The position numbers were made by a program, and so were the translations under genes. Below the pieces are notes generated by a model. The model did no database searches and had not been told where the DNA came from. It saw only the letters and a program-made list of their open reading frames with translations. A stretch of DNA of 64,000 nt from JACQZU01 sp041908165 (GTDB lineage: Bacteria; Acidobacteriota; Holophagae; Holophagales; Holophagaceae). The DNA lies in NCBI GenBank assembly GCA_041908165.1, contig JAYRFV010000136.1, positions 32,414 through 96,413 on the forward strand, written 5' to 3'. Shown here piece after piece: positions 41,357-50,701 of this stretch. Position 1 is the stretch's first letter. The number at the start of each line of letters is the position of its first letter.

Positions 41357-42757
41357 CTACTTCCGGTCCCCGGCCCTGAAGGTGCTCCAGGGCTGCGATG
41401 GCCGGTCGCTGAGCAGGCCCGCCATCCACTCGAACTGAGGGTGCCGGGCCAGGAAGGCGACGGCGTCGAAGGGGCGGCCGCAGGCCGCCCCCCAGCGGGC
41501 GCTGAAGCTCATCGCCTGGGCCATGCGCCGGTCCACCACCTTGCCGTCCACGGTGCCGGAGGGGTCGAAGGGCACCTCCCAGGTGGCCAGCGGCGCCTCC
41601 CGGTCCAGTTCCGGGTGGGCGCAGAGCCCCCAGGCGCCGATCCGCATCCGTCCGGCATAGGCGTCGTAATGGTCCGCCTCGAAGCGCTGGGCCAGGCCGA
41701 TGCCGATCCGGCCCTTGTGCTGGGCCATCAGCTGCTTCCAGCGGACCTTCCGGGCCACGTCGGTGCTGCGCAGGTCGGTCTCCTTGACGCTGGTCTCGAA
41801 GCGCAGCAGGCGGCGGTCCTCCGGGACGTTGGAGCCGGTGAAGAAGCCGTCCCGGGTGCGCTCGAAGCCGACCTCCTTCAGCCCCAGCTCCAGCCGGGCG
41901 ATCTCGCCGCTGTTCACGTCCCCCAGCAGCCAGGCGTTGGCGTAGCCGCCGTTGTTGCCGGTCCTCATGATCCGGCACCAGTCGTCGATGCTGGCCGCGT
42001 CCTGGCTGGCCCGGCGCATCCGCGAGAATTCCGGAAGGCCGGCAGGGTCGAAGCCCTCGAAACCGCTGAGGGTGGTCTCGGCGCCCACCAGCCCGGCGGA
42101 GGTGATCCAGAAGTCGGTGCCGCTGTGGATCCACCCGGCCTGGCCCTGCATCAGGATGCGTTGGCCCCGGTCCGGAACCAGGTCGAGGATCACGTTGGGC
42201 ATCCCCGCCTCGTAGCCCATCATGGTGTTGTGCCCCAGCACCACGCCGCCGTCCGCGGTCCAGCTGCCGGTGGCGATGAAGGCGCTGCAGGACTCCGGCA
42301 CCCGCACCGGCACGTGGTCCTTGAGCTTCTTCAGCTCCTGCGGCCACCAGTAGAAGAACAGCTCGTGGCGGGCGTTGTAGGCCACCAGTTCGGCCCGGCT
42401 GCTGGCGGCCCCGGCCGCGGCCATGCCCTCGGCGATGCCGTCGATCTCCGCCAGGTTCTCGGCATCCACCTTCGCGGTCAGCAGCGCGTCGCCCTTCGCG
42501 ACGTACCAGCTCCAGGGCAGGGCGCTGAGGTGCTCCCACTGGGCGCGGGTGCGGCGGATCCCCTCCTGGATCTCCGCCGCCATCAGGTAGCCATGCTGGA
42601 AGCCCCGCGCCCGTGCCGGGCCTTCCAGGTGCAGGAACACCCACCCGGCCCGGGAGAAGCGGTAGCCCTTGCCCAGCAGTCCGCGCTGGGTCTCGTCCAG
42701 CGGCGCGGCGGCCGGGGCCAGGAGCGCGGGGAGGCACAGGAGCATCGGGATTCGCAT
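41357..42757 (-). CDS. C45 / phospholipase B-like Ntn hydrolase
   Basis: A 466-aa exported protein: signal peptide (residues 1-18), then ARGFQHGYLMAAEI and a long helical stretch. The candidate nucleophile is Cys157 in the PESCSAFIATGSWT segment, followed by GGVVLGHNTMMGYEAGMP. This order is typical of C45 acyltransferases and PLBD-like Ntn hydrolases, which self-cleave before the nucleophile and act on amide or ester bonds. NGGYANAWLLGD and EIARLELG are further family blocks. ATG at 42757 is chosen since it begins the signal peptide. Substrate unknown. Confidence 0.83.
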   Translation of the reverse strand: MRIPMLLCLPALLAPAAAPLDETQRGLLGKGYRFSRAGWVFLHLEGPARARGFQHGYLMAAEIQEGIRRTRAQWEHLSALPWSWYVAKGDALLTAKVDAENLAEIDGIAEGMAAAGAASSRAELVAYNARHELFFYWWPQELKKLKDHVPVRVPESCSAFIATGSWTADGGVVLGHNTMMGYEAGMPNVILDLVPDRGQRILMQGQAGWIHSGTDFWITSAGLVGAETTLSGFEGFDPAGLPEFSRMRRASQDAASIDDWCRIMRTGNNGGYANAWLLGDVNSGEIARLELGLKEVGFERTRDGFFTGSNVPEDRRLLRFETSVKETDLRSTDVARKVRWKQLMAQHKGRIGIGLAQRFEADHYDAYAGRMRIGAWGLCAHPELDREAPLATWEVPFDPSGTVDGKVVDRRMAQAMSFSARWGAACGRPFDAVAFLARHPQFEWMAGLLSDRPSQPWSTFRAGDRK

Positions 42758-42849
42758 GGGGCGTCCACCTCTCGGGCGTCGTTCTGTCCGCAGTGTATCC
42801 CCGGCCATCCTGCCTGCGGGTAGGGCGCCGCACCTGGGGCGCGGGGGCG

Positions 42850-42855
42850 TAGACT
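42850..42855 (+). promoter_or_regulatory. -10 box of putative leaderless DUF4442 transcript
   Basis: TAGACT ends exactly 6 nt before the ATG at 42862, and no Shine-Dalgarno lies in between. Confidence 0.4.
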
Positions 42856-42861
42856 GCGGCC

Positions 42862-43359
42862 ATGGCCACCGACTGGGAGCTCCTGAAACAGACCCTGCAG
42901 GTGCGGGCCCTGGGCTGGTGGAAGATCCCCCTCATCGCGGCGGTGCGGCCGCGGGTCGTGGAGATGACCGCAGACCGCTGCGTGGTCCTCCTCCCGCTCC
43001 GGCGCCGCACCCGCAACCACCTGGGCTCGATGTACTTCGGCGCCCTCTCCATCGGTGCCGACATCGCCGGCGGCCTGCTGGCGGTGCGCCTGATCCGTGA
43101 GCGCAAGGCCCGGGTCTCGCTGGCCTTCAAGTCGTTCCGCGCCGATTTCCTGAAGCGCCCGGAGGCCGACGTCTACTTCGTCTGCGAGGAGGGTGCCCGG
43201 ATCCGCGCCCTGGTGGAGAAGACCCTAGGTTCCGACGAGCGCCACACCGAGCCCATCGCCCTGCGCGCCGAGGTCCGGCCCGAGGGTGGCCCACCGGAGA
43301 CCGTGGCCGAATTCGTCCTCGACCTCTCGCTCAAGCGCAGCGACCGGGGCGCGATTTAG
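42862..43359 (+). CDS. DUF4442 hotdog-fold protein
   Basis: A 165-aa single-domain protein. RNHLGSMYFGALSIGADIAGGLLAV is the hotdog helix and its leading loop, in the form typical of DUF4442, a group related to the PaaI/YiiD thioesterases. The loop (N-x-x-G-S/T-x-x-x-G-A) is where the acyl-CoA thioester would bind. A catalytic acidic residue is present in GADIAGG. Members are believed to act on acyl-CoA or acyl-ACP, but activity is not assured. It is a single gene flanked by divergent and convergent neighbours. Confidence 0.82.
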   Translation: MATDWELLKQTLQVRALGWWKIPLIAAVRPRVVEMTADRCVVLLPLRRRTRNHLGSMYFGALSIGADIAGGLLAVRLIRERKARVSLAFKSFRADFLKRPEADVYFVCEEGARIRALVEKTLGSDERHTEPIALRAEVRPEGGPPETVAEFVLDLSLKRSDRGAI

Positions 43360-43371
43360 AGAAGAGAGTTT

Positions 43372-43500
43372 TCAACACAGAGACACAGAGACACAGAGAA
43401 GTGCTTCAATCCTCTTCGGACAGAGTTGCGGGCGACTGGGCACAGGCCACCACCATCCCAGGCGTTTTCCCCTCTCTGTGTCTCTGTGCCTATCTGTTGA
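43372..43500. repeat. Long inverted repeat of ACACAGAG type
   Basis: Left arm 43372-43400 and right arm 43472-43500 are inverted copies of 29 bp matching at 25 positions, with a shared CACAGAGACACAGAGA core, separated by 71 bp. Inside the left arm ACACAGAG repeats at an 8-bp period. The block is much less GC-rich than its surroundings and fills the gap between two convergent genes. It may be a mobile MITE/REP-like element or a strong bidirectional terminator. Sequences of this ACACAGAG type recur in many unrelated bacterial genomes (general recollection, not checked). Confidence 0.8.
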
Positions 43501-43507
43501 ATTTCCT

Positions 43508-44188
43508 CTACTTCTTCCCACCAAGCAGCGCCTTCAGGCTGGCCGGGAACCGGTCCTCGGCCAGCTGCCGGACCGCGTGGGCGTACTGCTGGATCTCCCA
43601 CTGGGCGTGGCTGTCGGTGCGCAGCCGGATGAAATGCGCGACCGCCTGCAGGCTGACCGTCCAGTAGACCTCGCTGTACAGGGCCAGGGGCAGCACGCAG
43701 CGGGCCTGCTCCCGGCACACCCCGGCCTCCAGCAGGCGCCGGTAGGCGGCCACGGCGCCCCGGCAGGATTCCAGGTAGGTGGCCGCGGCGGCCTCCCGCT
43801 GCGCCTCGGCGATCTCGCCTTCGCTGCCCTGCTTGTTGACCTTGGCCTGCTGGCGGAAGGTGGCCGGGACGTAGAACTCGTCCTCGGGAAACTCCACGTA
43901 GCGCCCGCTGATCTCGTTCCAGGCGCAGCCGACCTGGTGCTTCATCCACTGCCGGAACACGAAGATCGGCGCCTTGGCGTGGAACTGCAGGGAGGCGTGG
44001 CGGAACGGCGAGGTGTGCTCGTGCTCGGCCAGGTAGTCCACCAGCACCGCATCCTTGTCGTCCCAGGCCGAACGGCGCTTGCCGAAGGACACCCGGGCGG
44101 CGTTCACCACGCTCAGGTCGCTGCCCATGTGGTCCACCAGCTTCACGAAGCCGCGGTCGAGGACGTTGATCTGCTTCTCGTGTTCCAA
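43508..44188 (-). CDS. thyX: FAD-dependent thymidylate synthase ThyX
   Basis: A 226-aa flavoenzyme that makes dTMP from dUMP with methylene-tetrahydrofolate and NADPH. SDLSVVNAARVSFGK, LAEHEHTSPFRHASLQF and QWMKHQVGCAWNEISGRY are the family blocks. The ThyX motif, usually RHR-x7-S, appears here as KHQ-x8-S, a variant I also associate with some phage and bacterial enzymes. The C-terminal half (LYSEVYWTVSLQAVAHFIRLR) carries the second conserved Arg. The start codon is TTG at 44188 with GGAGG 6 nt upstream. No thyA or folate gene is adjacent. Confidence 0.92.
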   Translation of the reverse strand: MEHEKQINVLDRGFVKLVDHMGSDLSVVNAARVSFGKRRSAWDDKDAVLVDYLAEHEHTSPFRHASLQFHAKAPIFVFRQWMKHQVGCAWNEISGRYVEFPEDEFYVPATFRQQAKVNKQGSEGEIAEAQREAAAATYLESCRGAVAAYRRLLEAGVCREQARCVLPLALYSEVYWTVSLQAVAHFIRLRTDSHAQWEIQQYAHAVRQLAEDRFPASLKALLGGKK

Positions 44189-44311
44189 TGCCGACCTCCG
44201 CCGGATGCCTGGGCGCAGGATGGAAGACGAACCTGCGGTGCCCTAGACTCGATCTTTGAAGATGGAAGGGCCGTCATTCACGGCTCCGTCCGGTTCGCCA
44301 AGGGAGTCATT

Positions 44312-46309
44312 GTGCGGTTGTTCCGGATCGTTTTCACCTCCCTGTTCCTCGTTCTCGCCTGGCCCGGCTGTGGCGGCGGATCGAGCCCCACCGCCACGGC
44401 ACTCCCCGCACCGCCCGCCTTGACGAACTTCCGGGTGGACAGTTCCGGCGAAAACCTTGGGCGGCTCAGGCTGACATGGGACTACCCGAAGGATGCCTTC
44501 GATGGTTACGTCGCCCAGGCCTCCATCGACGGCCTTCCTTTCCAGAACCTTTTCGACACTCCAGTGGACAGGAGTGTCATTTCCATCGAGTTGACGTGGC
44601 CGAACCAGGACATCCCCGAACTCGTCCCCTTCGCGTTCAGGCTCTGCACGACGCGCGGTACGGCGCAGGGGGCCTACGTGGAGGCCGCCTACCGCCGGGC
44701 CATCATCCCACCCGTGGTGCATGCGAGCACGGATGGCATCGATGGCGTCCAACTGGCGTTCTCCTCCCAATCGAAGGTTGCGACCACCGTCGAAATCCAG
44801 CGTTCCGAATCGGATGGGACCCAGCAAGTCGGCGGGTTGATCCTCCTTGCGCCCGTCGCATGGAAGGGGCCGGCCCTTTTCTGGGTCGACCCGGACGTGG
44901 AACAGGGGAAGCGCTACTACTACCGCTGCGCCCTGAAATCCGGTTCCGAGACGAGCGCCACCTATTCCCTGCACAGCCAGCCCGTCGAGTTATTGTCTGT
45001 ATCATCGCTCACGGCCGAGCCGGGAACCCAGTCGGTCCACCTCGCCTGGAAGAACCGCAACCGGAGCGTGGTGACCCAGAAGCTGATCCGCGACGGCGTC
45101 GATCACCGGGAGACCGACCTGCTCCCGGGTCAGCAGGCGTTCACGGATGCCGTGCCCCTCCCGGGTCCCTACCGGTACCGGATCCGGACCCAAGATGTCG
45201 CCACCCGTGCCCAGCGGGACAGTGCGACGGTGTCCACGGCCGTCGGCAACCCTCCAGGAGCCCCCTTGCTGGACGTTTCCCGGCTGAACACCGGATTGAG
45301 CTCGAATTTCAGCCCGACCAGCGCCCTGCGTCTCGCCAACGGGACGTTCGCCTTCGCCGGGCGGAATTTCTATGGCGGACAACTCCACTACTACATCCCG
45401 AGCGGCGATGCCTGGATCGACTTCGAACCGGCGGGCAATCCCACCCCCGCCACGGACGGGTTCTTCGTCCGCTCCGACGGGACCTTATGCGCGGTCTTTT
45501 CGATCCCCAACCCGGAGTACCCGTCGACCAGCACGCTGCTGCGCGCGGCCAGCTTCGACGGCCAGTCCTGGAAGCAGGAAACGGTGGGCGGCCCACTCAG
45601 CCAACCTCCTGGGGGCTCCTTCCAAAGCGTGGTCAAGCCCGACGGATCCGGCGATCCCGTCATCGGCTACATGCACCTCTGGTCCTACAGCCAGGCCAGC
45701 CTGATGGTGCTCGCCAAATCGAACGGGCAGTGGGTCCCCGGCCTGGGCGTGGGAATCCCAACGCCCGCCGGCCAGCGGTTCGGCCTTGGGGTGGACCGCG
45801 ACAACGTCCCGTGGATCTGGGACGGCCACAACGTCCCGATCGGCCTGCACAAGATCCTTCCGATGCACCAAATCGAAAGCCATTCCGCCCCTGCCGACGC
45901 GCAGCGGAAAACCGGCGAATCCGTTCCGGTCCTGCACGTCGACCGCGAAAATCGCTTCCACATCCTGTTCGACGCCATCAAGGACGTGGAACCCGAGCTG
46001 GTCTACCTCACCTACCGTGACGGGGCCTGGTCCGGCCTCGAAACCGTCCTTCCCGTGGCGTCCGGATCCTTCCCGAAGGTGTTCCTGGCATCCAAGGACG
46101 GGACACGGAGCTGCGTGCTGATGAGCACGGGCGTGGGCCTGGTCCTGGCCGATCGGCGGCCGACCGGCGCCTGGGAACTGTACAACCTCGCGGTACCGGG
46201 CCGGCTCATCGGAGCCTGGCTGAACCCAGACGCCTCCTTCTCCGCCGTCCTGGTCCAGCTCGACGGAACCTATGCAAGCTCCTGCCACCTGGTCTCGGAG
46301 CGTCGGTAG
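44312..46309 (+). CDS. Secreted fibronectin-like repeat protein, unknown
   Basis: A 665-aa protein. A signal sequence (residues 1-20, FRIVFTSLFLVLAWPGC) ends in a Cys and a GGG stretch, so it may be a lipoprotein. Residues about 35-320 contain three fibronectin type III-like units (LTNFRVDSSGENLGRLRLTW, VQLAFSS, SVHLAWKNRN). Residues about 330-660 look like a beta-propeller of YDGxxW-type blades (DGQSWKQETVGG, DGAWSGLETV). The start is GTG at 44312, 5 nt after AGGGAG. Codon usage and base composition are visibly less GC-rich than the neighbours (TTA, ATT, AAA and TTG codons occur), hinting at horizontal origin. No close family is known to me. Confidence 0.75.
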   Translation: MRLFRIVFTSLFLVLAWPGCGGGSSPTATALPAPPALTNFRVDSSGENLGRLRLTWDYPKDAFDGYVAQASIDGLPFQNLFDTPVDRSVISIELTWPNQDIPELVPFAFRLCTTRGTAQGAYVEAAYRRAIIPPVVHASTDGIDGVQLAFSSQSKVATTVEIQRSESDGTQQVGGLILLAPVAWKGPALFWVDPDVEQGKRYYYRCALKSGSETSATYSLHSQPVELLSVSSLTAEPGTQSVHLAWKNRNRSVVTQKLIRDGVDHRETDLLPGQQAFTDAVPLPGPYRYRIRTQDVATRAQRDSATVSTAVGNPPGAPLLDVSRLNTGLSSNFSPTSALRLANGTFAFAGRNFYGGQLHYYIPSGDAWIDFEPAGNPTPATDGFFVRSDGTLCAVFSIPNPEYPSTSTLLRAASFDGQSWKQETVGGPLSQPPGGSFQSVVKPDGSGDPVIGYMHLWSYSQASLMVLAKSNGQWVPGLGVGIPTPAGQRFGLGVDRDNVPWIWDGHNVPIGLHKILPMHQIESHSAPADAQRKTGESVPVLHVDRENRFHILFDAIKDVEPELVYLTYRDGAWSGLETVLPVASGSFPKVFLASKDGTRSCVLMSTGVGLVLADRRPTGAWELYNLAVPGRLIGAWLNPDASFSAVLVQLDGTYASSCHLVSERR

Positions 46310-46328
46310 CCGCACCCCGGGGCTGCGG
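46310..46328 (+). terminator. Candidate terminator after secreted protein gene
   Basis: CCGCA (46310-46314) and TGCGG (46324-46328) flank an internal CCCC/GGGG, giving a compact hairpin right after the stop, followed by only three T. Weak evidence. Confidence 0.3.
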
Positions 46329-46413
46329 TTTCCGGTCGCACGCCGGCAACATCAGCCCCGCATGAGGGTTCGGATCGGCTGCGGCTTCCGCAAGGAGCTA
46401 TCACCTCCCGGAC

Positions 46414-46469
46414 CCTGCGTATGGGAGGATGGAGCGCTTGGCAGGCGAGCCCCGTCCCCGTCCGCCTGC
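46414..46469 (+). promoter_or_regulatory. Two stem-loops in transaldolase leader
   Basis: CCTCCC/GGGAGG (46414-46419 with 46433-46438) and GCAGGCG/CGCCTGC (46441-46447 with 46463-46469) form two adjacent hairpins 37-92 nt before the transaldolase ATG. They could be leader structure or a terminator for the upstream gene; no known riboswitch motif is recognised. Confidence 0.25.
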
Positions 46470-46505
46470 GGCAGGGGGCGGGATTCCTTCACGATTGGAG
46501 CTCCC

Positions 46506-47153
46506 ATGAAATTCTTCCTCGACACCGCCAACCTGGACGAGATCCGGCGCATCGCGTCGCTCGGGATCCTCGACGGAGTGACCACCAACCCCAGCCTGAT
46601 CGCCAAGGAATCCGGCAGGCCCTTCGAGCAGATCATCCAGGAGATCTGCGGCATCGTCGACGGCCCCATCAGCGCCGAGGTGATCGGCCTGGAGGCGCCG
46701 GGAATGCTCGAGGAGGGCCGGAAGCTCGCGAAGATCCACCCGAACGTGGTGGTCAAGGTGCCGCTCACCGGGGAGGGCCTCAAGGCGGCCAAGGCCTTCA
46801 AGGCCGAGGGCATCCGCACCAACGTCACGCTCTGCTTCTCGGCCACCCAGGCCCTGATGGCGGCCAAGGCCGGCGCCACCTACGTCTCGCCCTTCGTCGG
46901 CCGCCTCGACGACATCGGCCTGGACGGCATGGAGCTGATCCGCGAGATCGTGGCGATCTACGAGAACTACGGCTACGACACCCAGGTGCTGGCCGCCAGC
47001 ATCCGCCAGCCCCGGCACGTCACCGACTCGGCCCTGGCCGGGGCCCACGTCGCCACCATCCCGACCAAGGTCTTCGACCAGATGCTCCGGCATCTGCTCA
47101 CCGACAAGGGCATCGAGGGCTTCCTCGCCGATTGGAAAAAGAGCGGACGGTAG
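46506..47153 (+). CDS. fsa: Fructose-6-phosphate aldolase / small transaldolase
   Basis: A 215-aa TalC/FSA-type TIM barrel. The N-terminus FFLDTANLDEIRRIAS, GVTTNPSLIAKES, the Schiff-base lysine in VVVKVPLTGEGL, NVTLCFSATQALMA and YVSPFVGRLDDIG are all canonical, and the length equals the family norm. The enzyme transfers dihydroxyacetone units in the non-oxidative pentose-phosphate pathway, or splits fructose 6-phosphate. Residue-level distinction between transaldolase and aldolase (Tyr/Phe at the active site) was not attempted. The 196-bp upstream gap contains two possible stem-loops and no other gene. Confidence 0.93.
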   Translation: MKFFLDTANLDEIRRIASLGILDGVTTNPSLIAKESGRPFEQIIQEICGIVDGPISAEVIGLEAPGMLEEGRKLAKIHPNVVVKVPLTGEGLKAAKAFKAEGIRTNVTLCFSATQALMAAKAGATYVSPFVGRLDDIGLDGMELIREIVAIYENYGYDTQVLAASIRQPRHVTDSALAGAHVATIPTKVFDQMLRHLLTDKGIEGFLADWKKSGR

Positions 47154-47243
47154 GGCGCCGGCTTCCTTTCACGGACATTGCAGGAATGTGATCCAAGTCT
47201 TCTTCCTGGAATGGAAGAATCCTCCGTTGCTGCGGGAGCCGAG

Positions 47244-48782
<1,539 letters not shown>

Positions 48783-48814
48783 GCCGGTCCGGCCCGGAGC
48801 CCAAGGAGTCCTCC

Positions 48815-49426
48815 ATGCGCCAGGTCTGGCTGTCCGCCACCCTCACGACCGTCCTCTGCGCCCAGGCTCCGGCGGGCTACGACGAGGCCTTCTTCAAGGG
48901 CGACCCCAAGGCCATCATGGTCGCCTGCGCCGACAAGGCCCGGGTGATCAAGCCCAACGACAGCCGCCTGCTGGCGGAATTCGGGCGGGCCTACCTCGCC
49001 GCCGGGGACGCCGCGCGTGCCGAGGAGGCCTTCAAGCGGGCCGCCGCCGCCGACCCCAAGGACGGGGAGACCCACCGGCTGATCGCCCTCGCCTGGCTGC
49101 GGCACGGCCGCAAGGCGGAGGCCCTGAAGGCGCTCGAGGACATGCAGCGGCTGGACCCCAAGGCCAAGAACGCCTTCTGCAAGGCCGCGGTGAACCTGCT
49201 GGACGCTGGGGCCGCCGCCGAGGCCGAGGCGCTGATGGAGAAGGCCTGGCAGCTGGACCCGAAGGACTGGCAGAACTGCGCCGAATTCGCCCGGGCCGCG
49301 GTCCGGGCGAAGCAGCCGGATCGCGCCGCCCGCTGGTGCGCCCGCACCGTGGCCGCCCGCCCCAAGGAGGAGCGGATGTGGAACGAGCTGGCCCTGGTCT
49401 TCGCCGATGGCGGGGCCGCCAACTGA
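48815..49426 (+). CDS. Exported TPR protein, copy 1 of 3
   Basis: A 203-aa protein with a short signal peptide (QVWLSATLTTVLCAQ) followed by about five TPR units. It begins with a YDEAFFKGDPKAIM motif, then LLAEFGRAYLAAGDAARAEEAF, DPKDGETHRLIALAWLRHG and a final ARPKEERMWNELALVFA. Residues and spacing match the two genes that follow, so this is the first of a tandem triplication. AAGGAG lies before the ATG. Probable periplasmic scaffold of unknown target; no catalytic residues seen. Confidence 0.8.
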   Translation: MRQVWLSATLTTVLCAQAPAGYDEAFFKGDPKAIMVACADKARVIKPNDSRLLAEFGRAYLAAGDAARAEEAFKRAAAADPKDGETHRLIALAWLRHGRKAEALKALEDMQRLDPKAKNAFCKAAVNLLDAGAAAEAEALMEKAWQLDPKDWQNCAEFARAAVRAKQPDRAARWCARTVAARPKEERMWNELALVFADGGAAN

Positions 49427-49471
49427 CCCCGCCCCTGGAGTAAACTGCTCCGGCAGTCTCCGGAGGTTCCC

Positions 49472-50080
49472 ATGCGCCGCGCCACGCTCTGCGTCCTGTC
49501 CTCCTGCGCCGTCCTGGCCGCCCAGGGGGGACGGCTCGACAGCACCGGGTTCGCCAGCGACCCGAAGGGCGTCCTGGCCACCTGCGCCGAGCGCCTGGAG
49601 GCCCTCAAGCCGAAGGACGGGAAGTACCTCGCAGAGGCGGGGCGCTTCCAGCTCCTGGCCGGCCACGCGCGCAAGGGCGAGGACCTCCTCAGGTTCGCCG
49701 AGATGATGGACCCGAAGGACCGCGAGGTGCTGCGCCTGGTCGGCCTGGCCTACCTGAAGGCCGGCCGCCGCAAGGACGCCCTGGCCGCCTACGACAAGGT
49801 GCTGCTGAGGGACGGTGGACCCCGCAAGGGGATCGCCCACGCCGGCGCCGACCTCGCCGAGGCCGGCCTGACGCGGGAGGCGGAACGCTTCATGGACGCC
49901 TACGCGCTGCTCGAGACCAACGACTGGGAGGCCTTCATAGGCTTCGGCCGGGCCCACCTCCTGGGCGGGGCGCGGCGCACGGCCGCCGCCTGGTTCCAGC
50001 GGGCGCTGGTGCTCAAGCCCGCCGAGGAGCGGGCCTACCTCGAGATCGGCCGGGCCTTCGCCGATCCCCGGCCTCGCTGA
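49472..50080 (+). CDS. Exported TPR protein, copy 2 of 3
   Basis: A 202-aa TPR protein with a signal peptide (ATLCVLSSCAVLAAQ) and the same block order as its two neighbours: FASDPKGVLATCAERLEALKP, YLAEAGRFQLLAGHARKGEDLL, DPKDREVLRLVGLAYLKAG, GADLAEAGLTREAERFM, NDWEAFIGFGRAHLLGG, and RAYLEIGRAFA. A strong GGAGG precedes the ATG. The YDEAFF motif of copies 1 and 3 is absent here. A possible promoter -10 (TAAACT, 49441-49446) lies in the 45-bp gap upstream. Function unknown. Confidence 0.8.
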   Translation: MRRATLCVLSSCAVLAAQGGRLDSTGFASDPKGVLATCAERLEALKPKDGKYLAEAGRFQLLAGHARKGEDLLRFAEMMDPKDREVLRLVGLAYLKAGRRKDALAAYDKVLLRDGGPRKGIAHAGADLAEAGLTREAERFMDAYALLETNDWEAFIGFGRAHLLGGARRTAAAWFQRALVLKPAEERAYLEIGRAFADPRPR

Positions 50081-50088
50081 GGCCGCCG

Positions 50089-50700
50089 ATGCGCGCCGCC
50101 CTCCTCGCCCTCCTGTCCCTCGCGGCCAGCGCCGAGGAACCGCCGCCCCCTTTCGACGAAGCCTTCTTCAACGGCGACCGGCGCCAGGTCCTGCGCGCCC
50201 TGGCCGACCGCCTGAACGCGCTGAAGCCCGGCGAGGCGCGCTTCCTCATCGATTGCGGCCGCGCCCACCTTGCCGTGCTGGACAAGGCGCGGGCGCAGGA
50301 ATACCTCAAGCGCGCCGAGGCCAGGGAGCCGAAGGACGGCCAGGTGCTGCGGCTGATCGCCCAGGCCTGGCTCCGCCACGGCTACAAGAACGAGGCCCTC
50401 GAGACCTATGCGCTGGTCCTCGCCCGGGATCCGAAGAACCGGGAGGCCCTCGCCCAGTGCGGGATCGACCTCGCGGAGGTGGGCCTCGCGGCGGAAGCCG
50501 AGAAGGCGATGAACGCCCTCGCGGCCCTCGAGAAGGACGACTGGCGCGCGTTCATCGGCTTCGGCCGGGCCTTCCTGGTGGGCGGCCAGCGGCAGAAGGC
50601 CTCCACCTGGTTCGCCCGCGCCCTCGCGGCGAAGCCCAAGGAGGAGAAGGCCTACCAGGAGGTCCTGCGGGCCTTCACGGAAACCCAGGCCGTCTTCTGA
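50089..50700 (+). CDS. Exported TPR protein, copy 3 of 3
   Basis: A 203-aa TPR protein with a signal peptide (RAALLALLSLAASAEE) and FDEAFFNGDRRQVLRALADRL at its start, close to copy 1, while its second half (DWRAFIGFGRAFLVGG) is closest to copy 2. It therefore looks like the intermediate of the triplication. It starts 8 bp after copy 2 and ends 1 bp before the CPBP protease gene, so it may be co-transcribed with it. Function unknown. Confidence 0.8.
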   Translation: MRAALLALLSLAASAEEPPPPFDEAFFNGDRRQVLRALADRLNALKPGEARFLIDCGRAHLAVLDKARAQEYLKRAEAREPKDGQVLRLIAQAWLRHGYKNEALETYALVLARDPKNREALAQCGIDLAEVGLAAEAEKAMNALAALEKDDWRAFIGFGRAFLVGGQRQKASTWFARALAAKPKEEKAYQEVLRAFTETQAVF

Positions 50701-50701
50701 C

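Noticed and set aside
46310..46505. tRNA or riboswitch in the gap before the transaldolase gene
   Set aside because: No cloverleaf with a T-loop TTCRA consensus and no known riboswitch core; only two simple hairpins.
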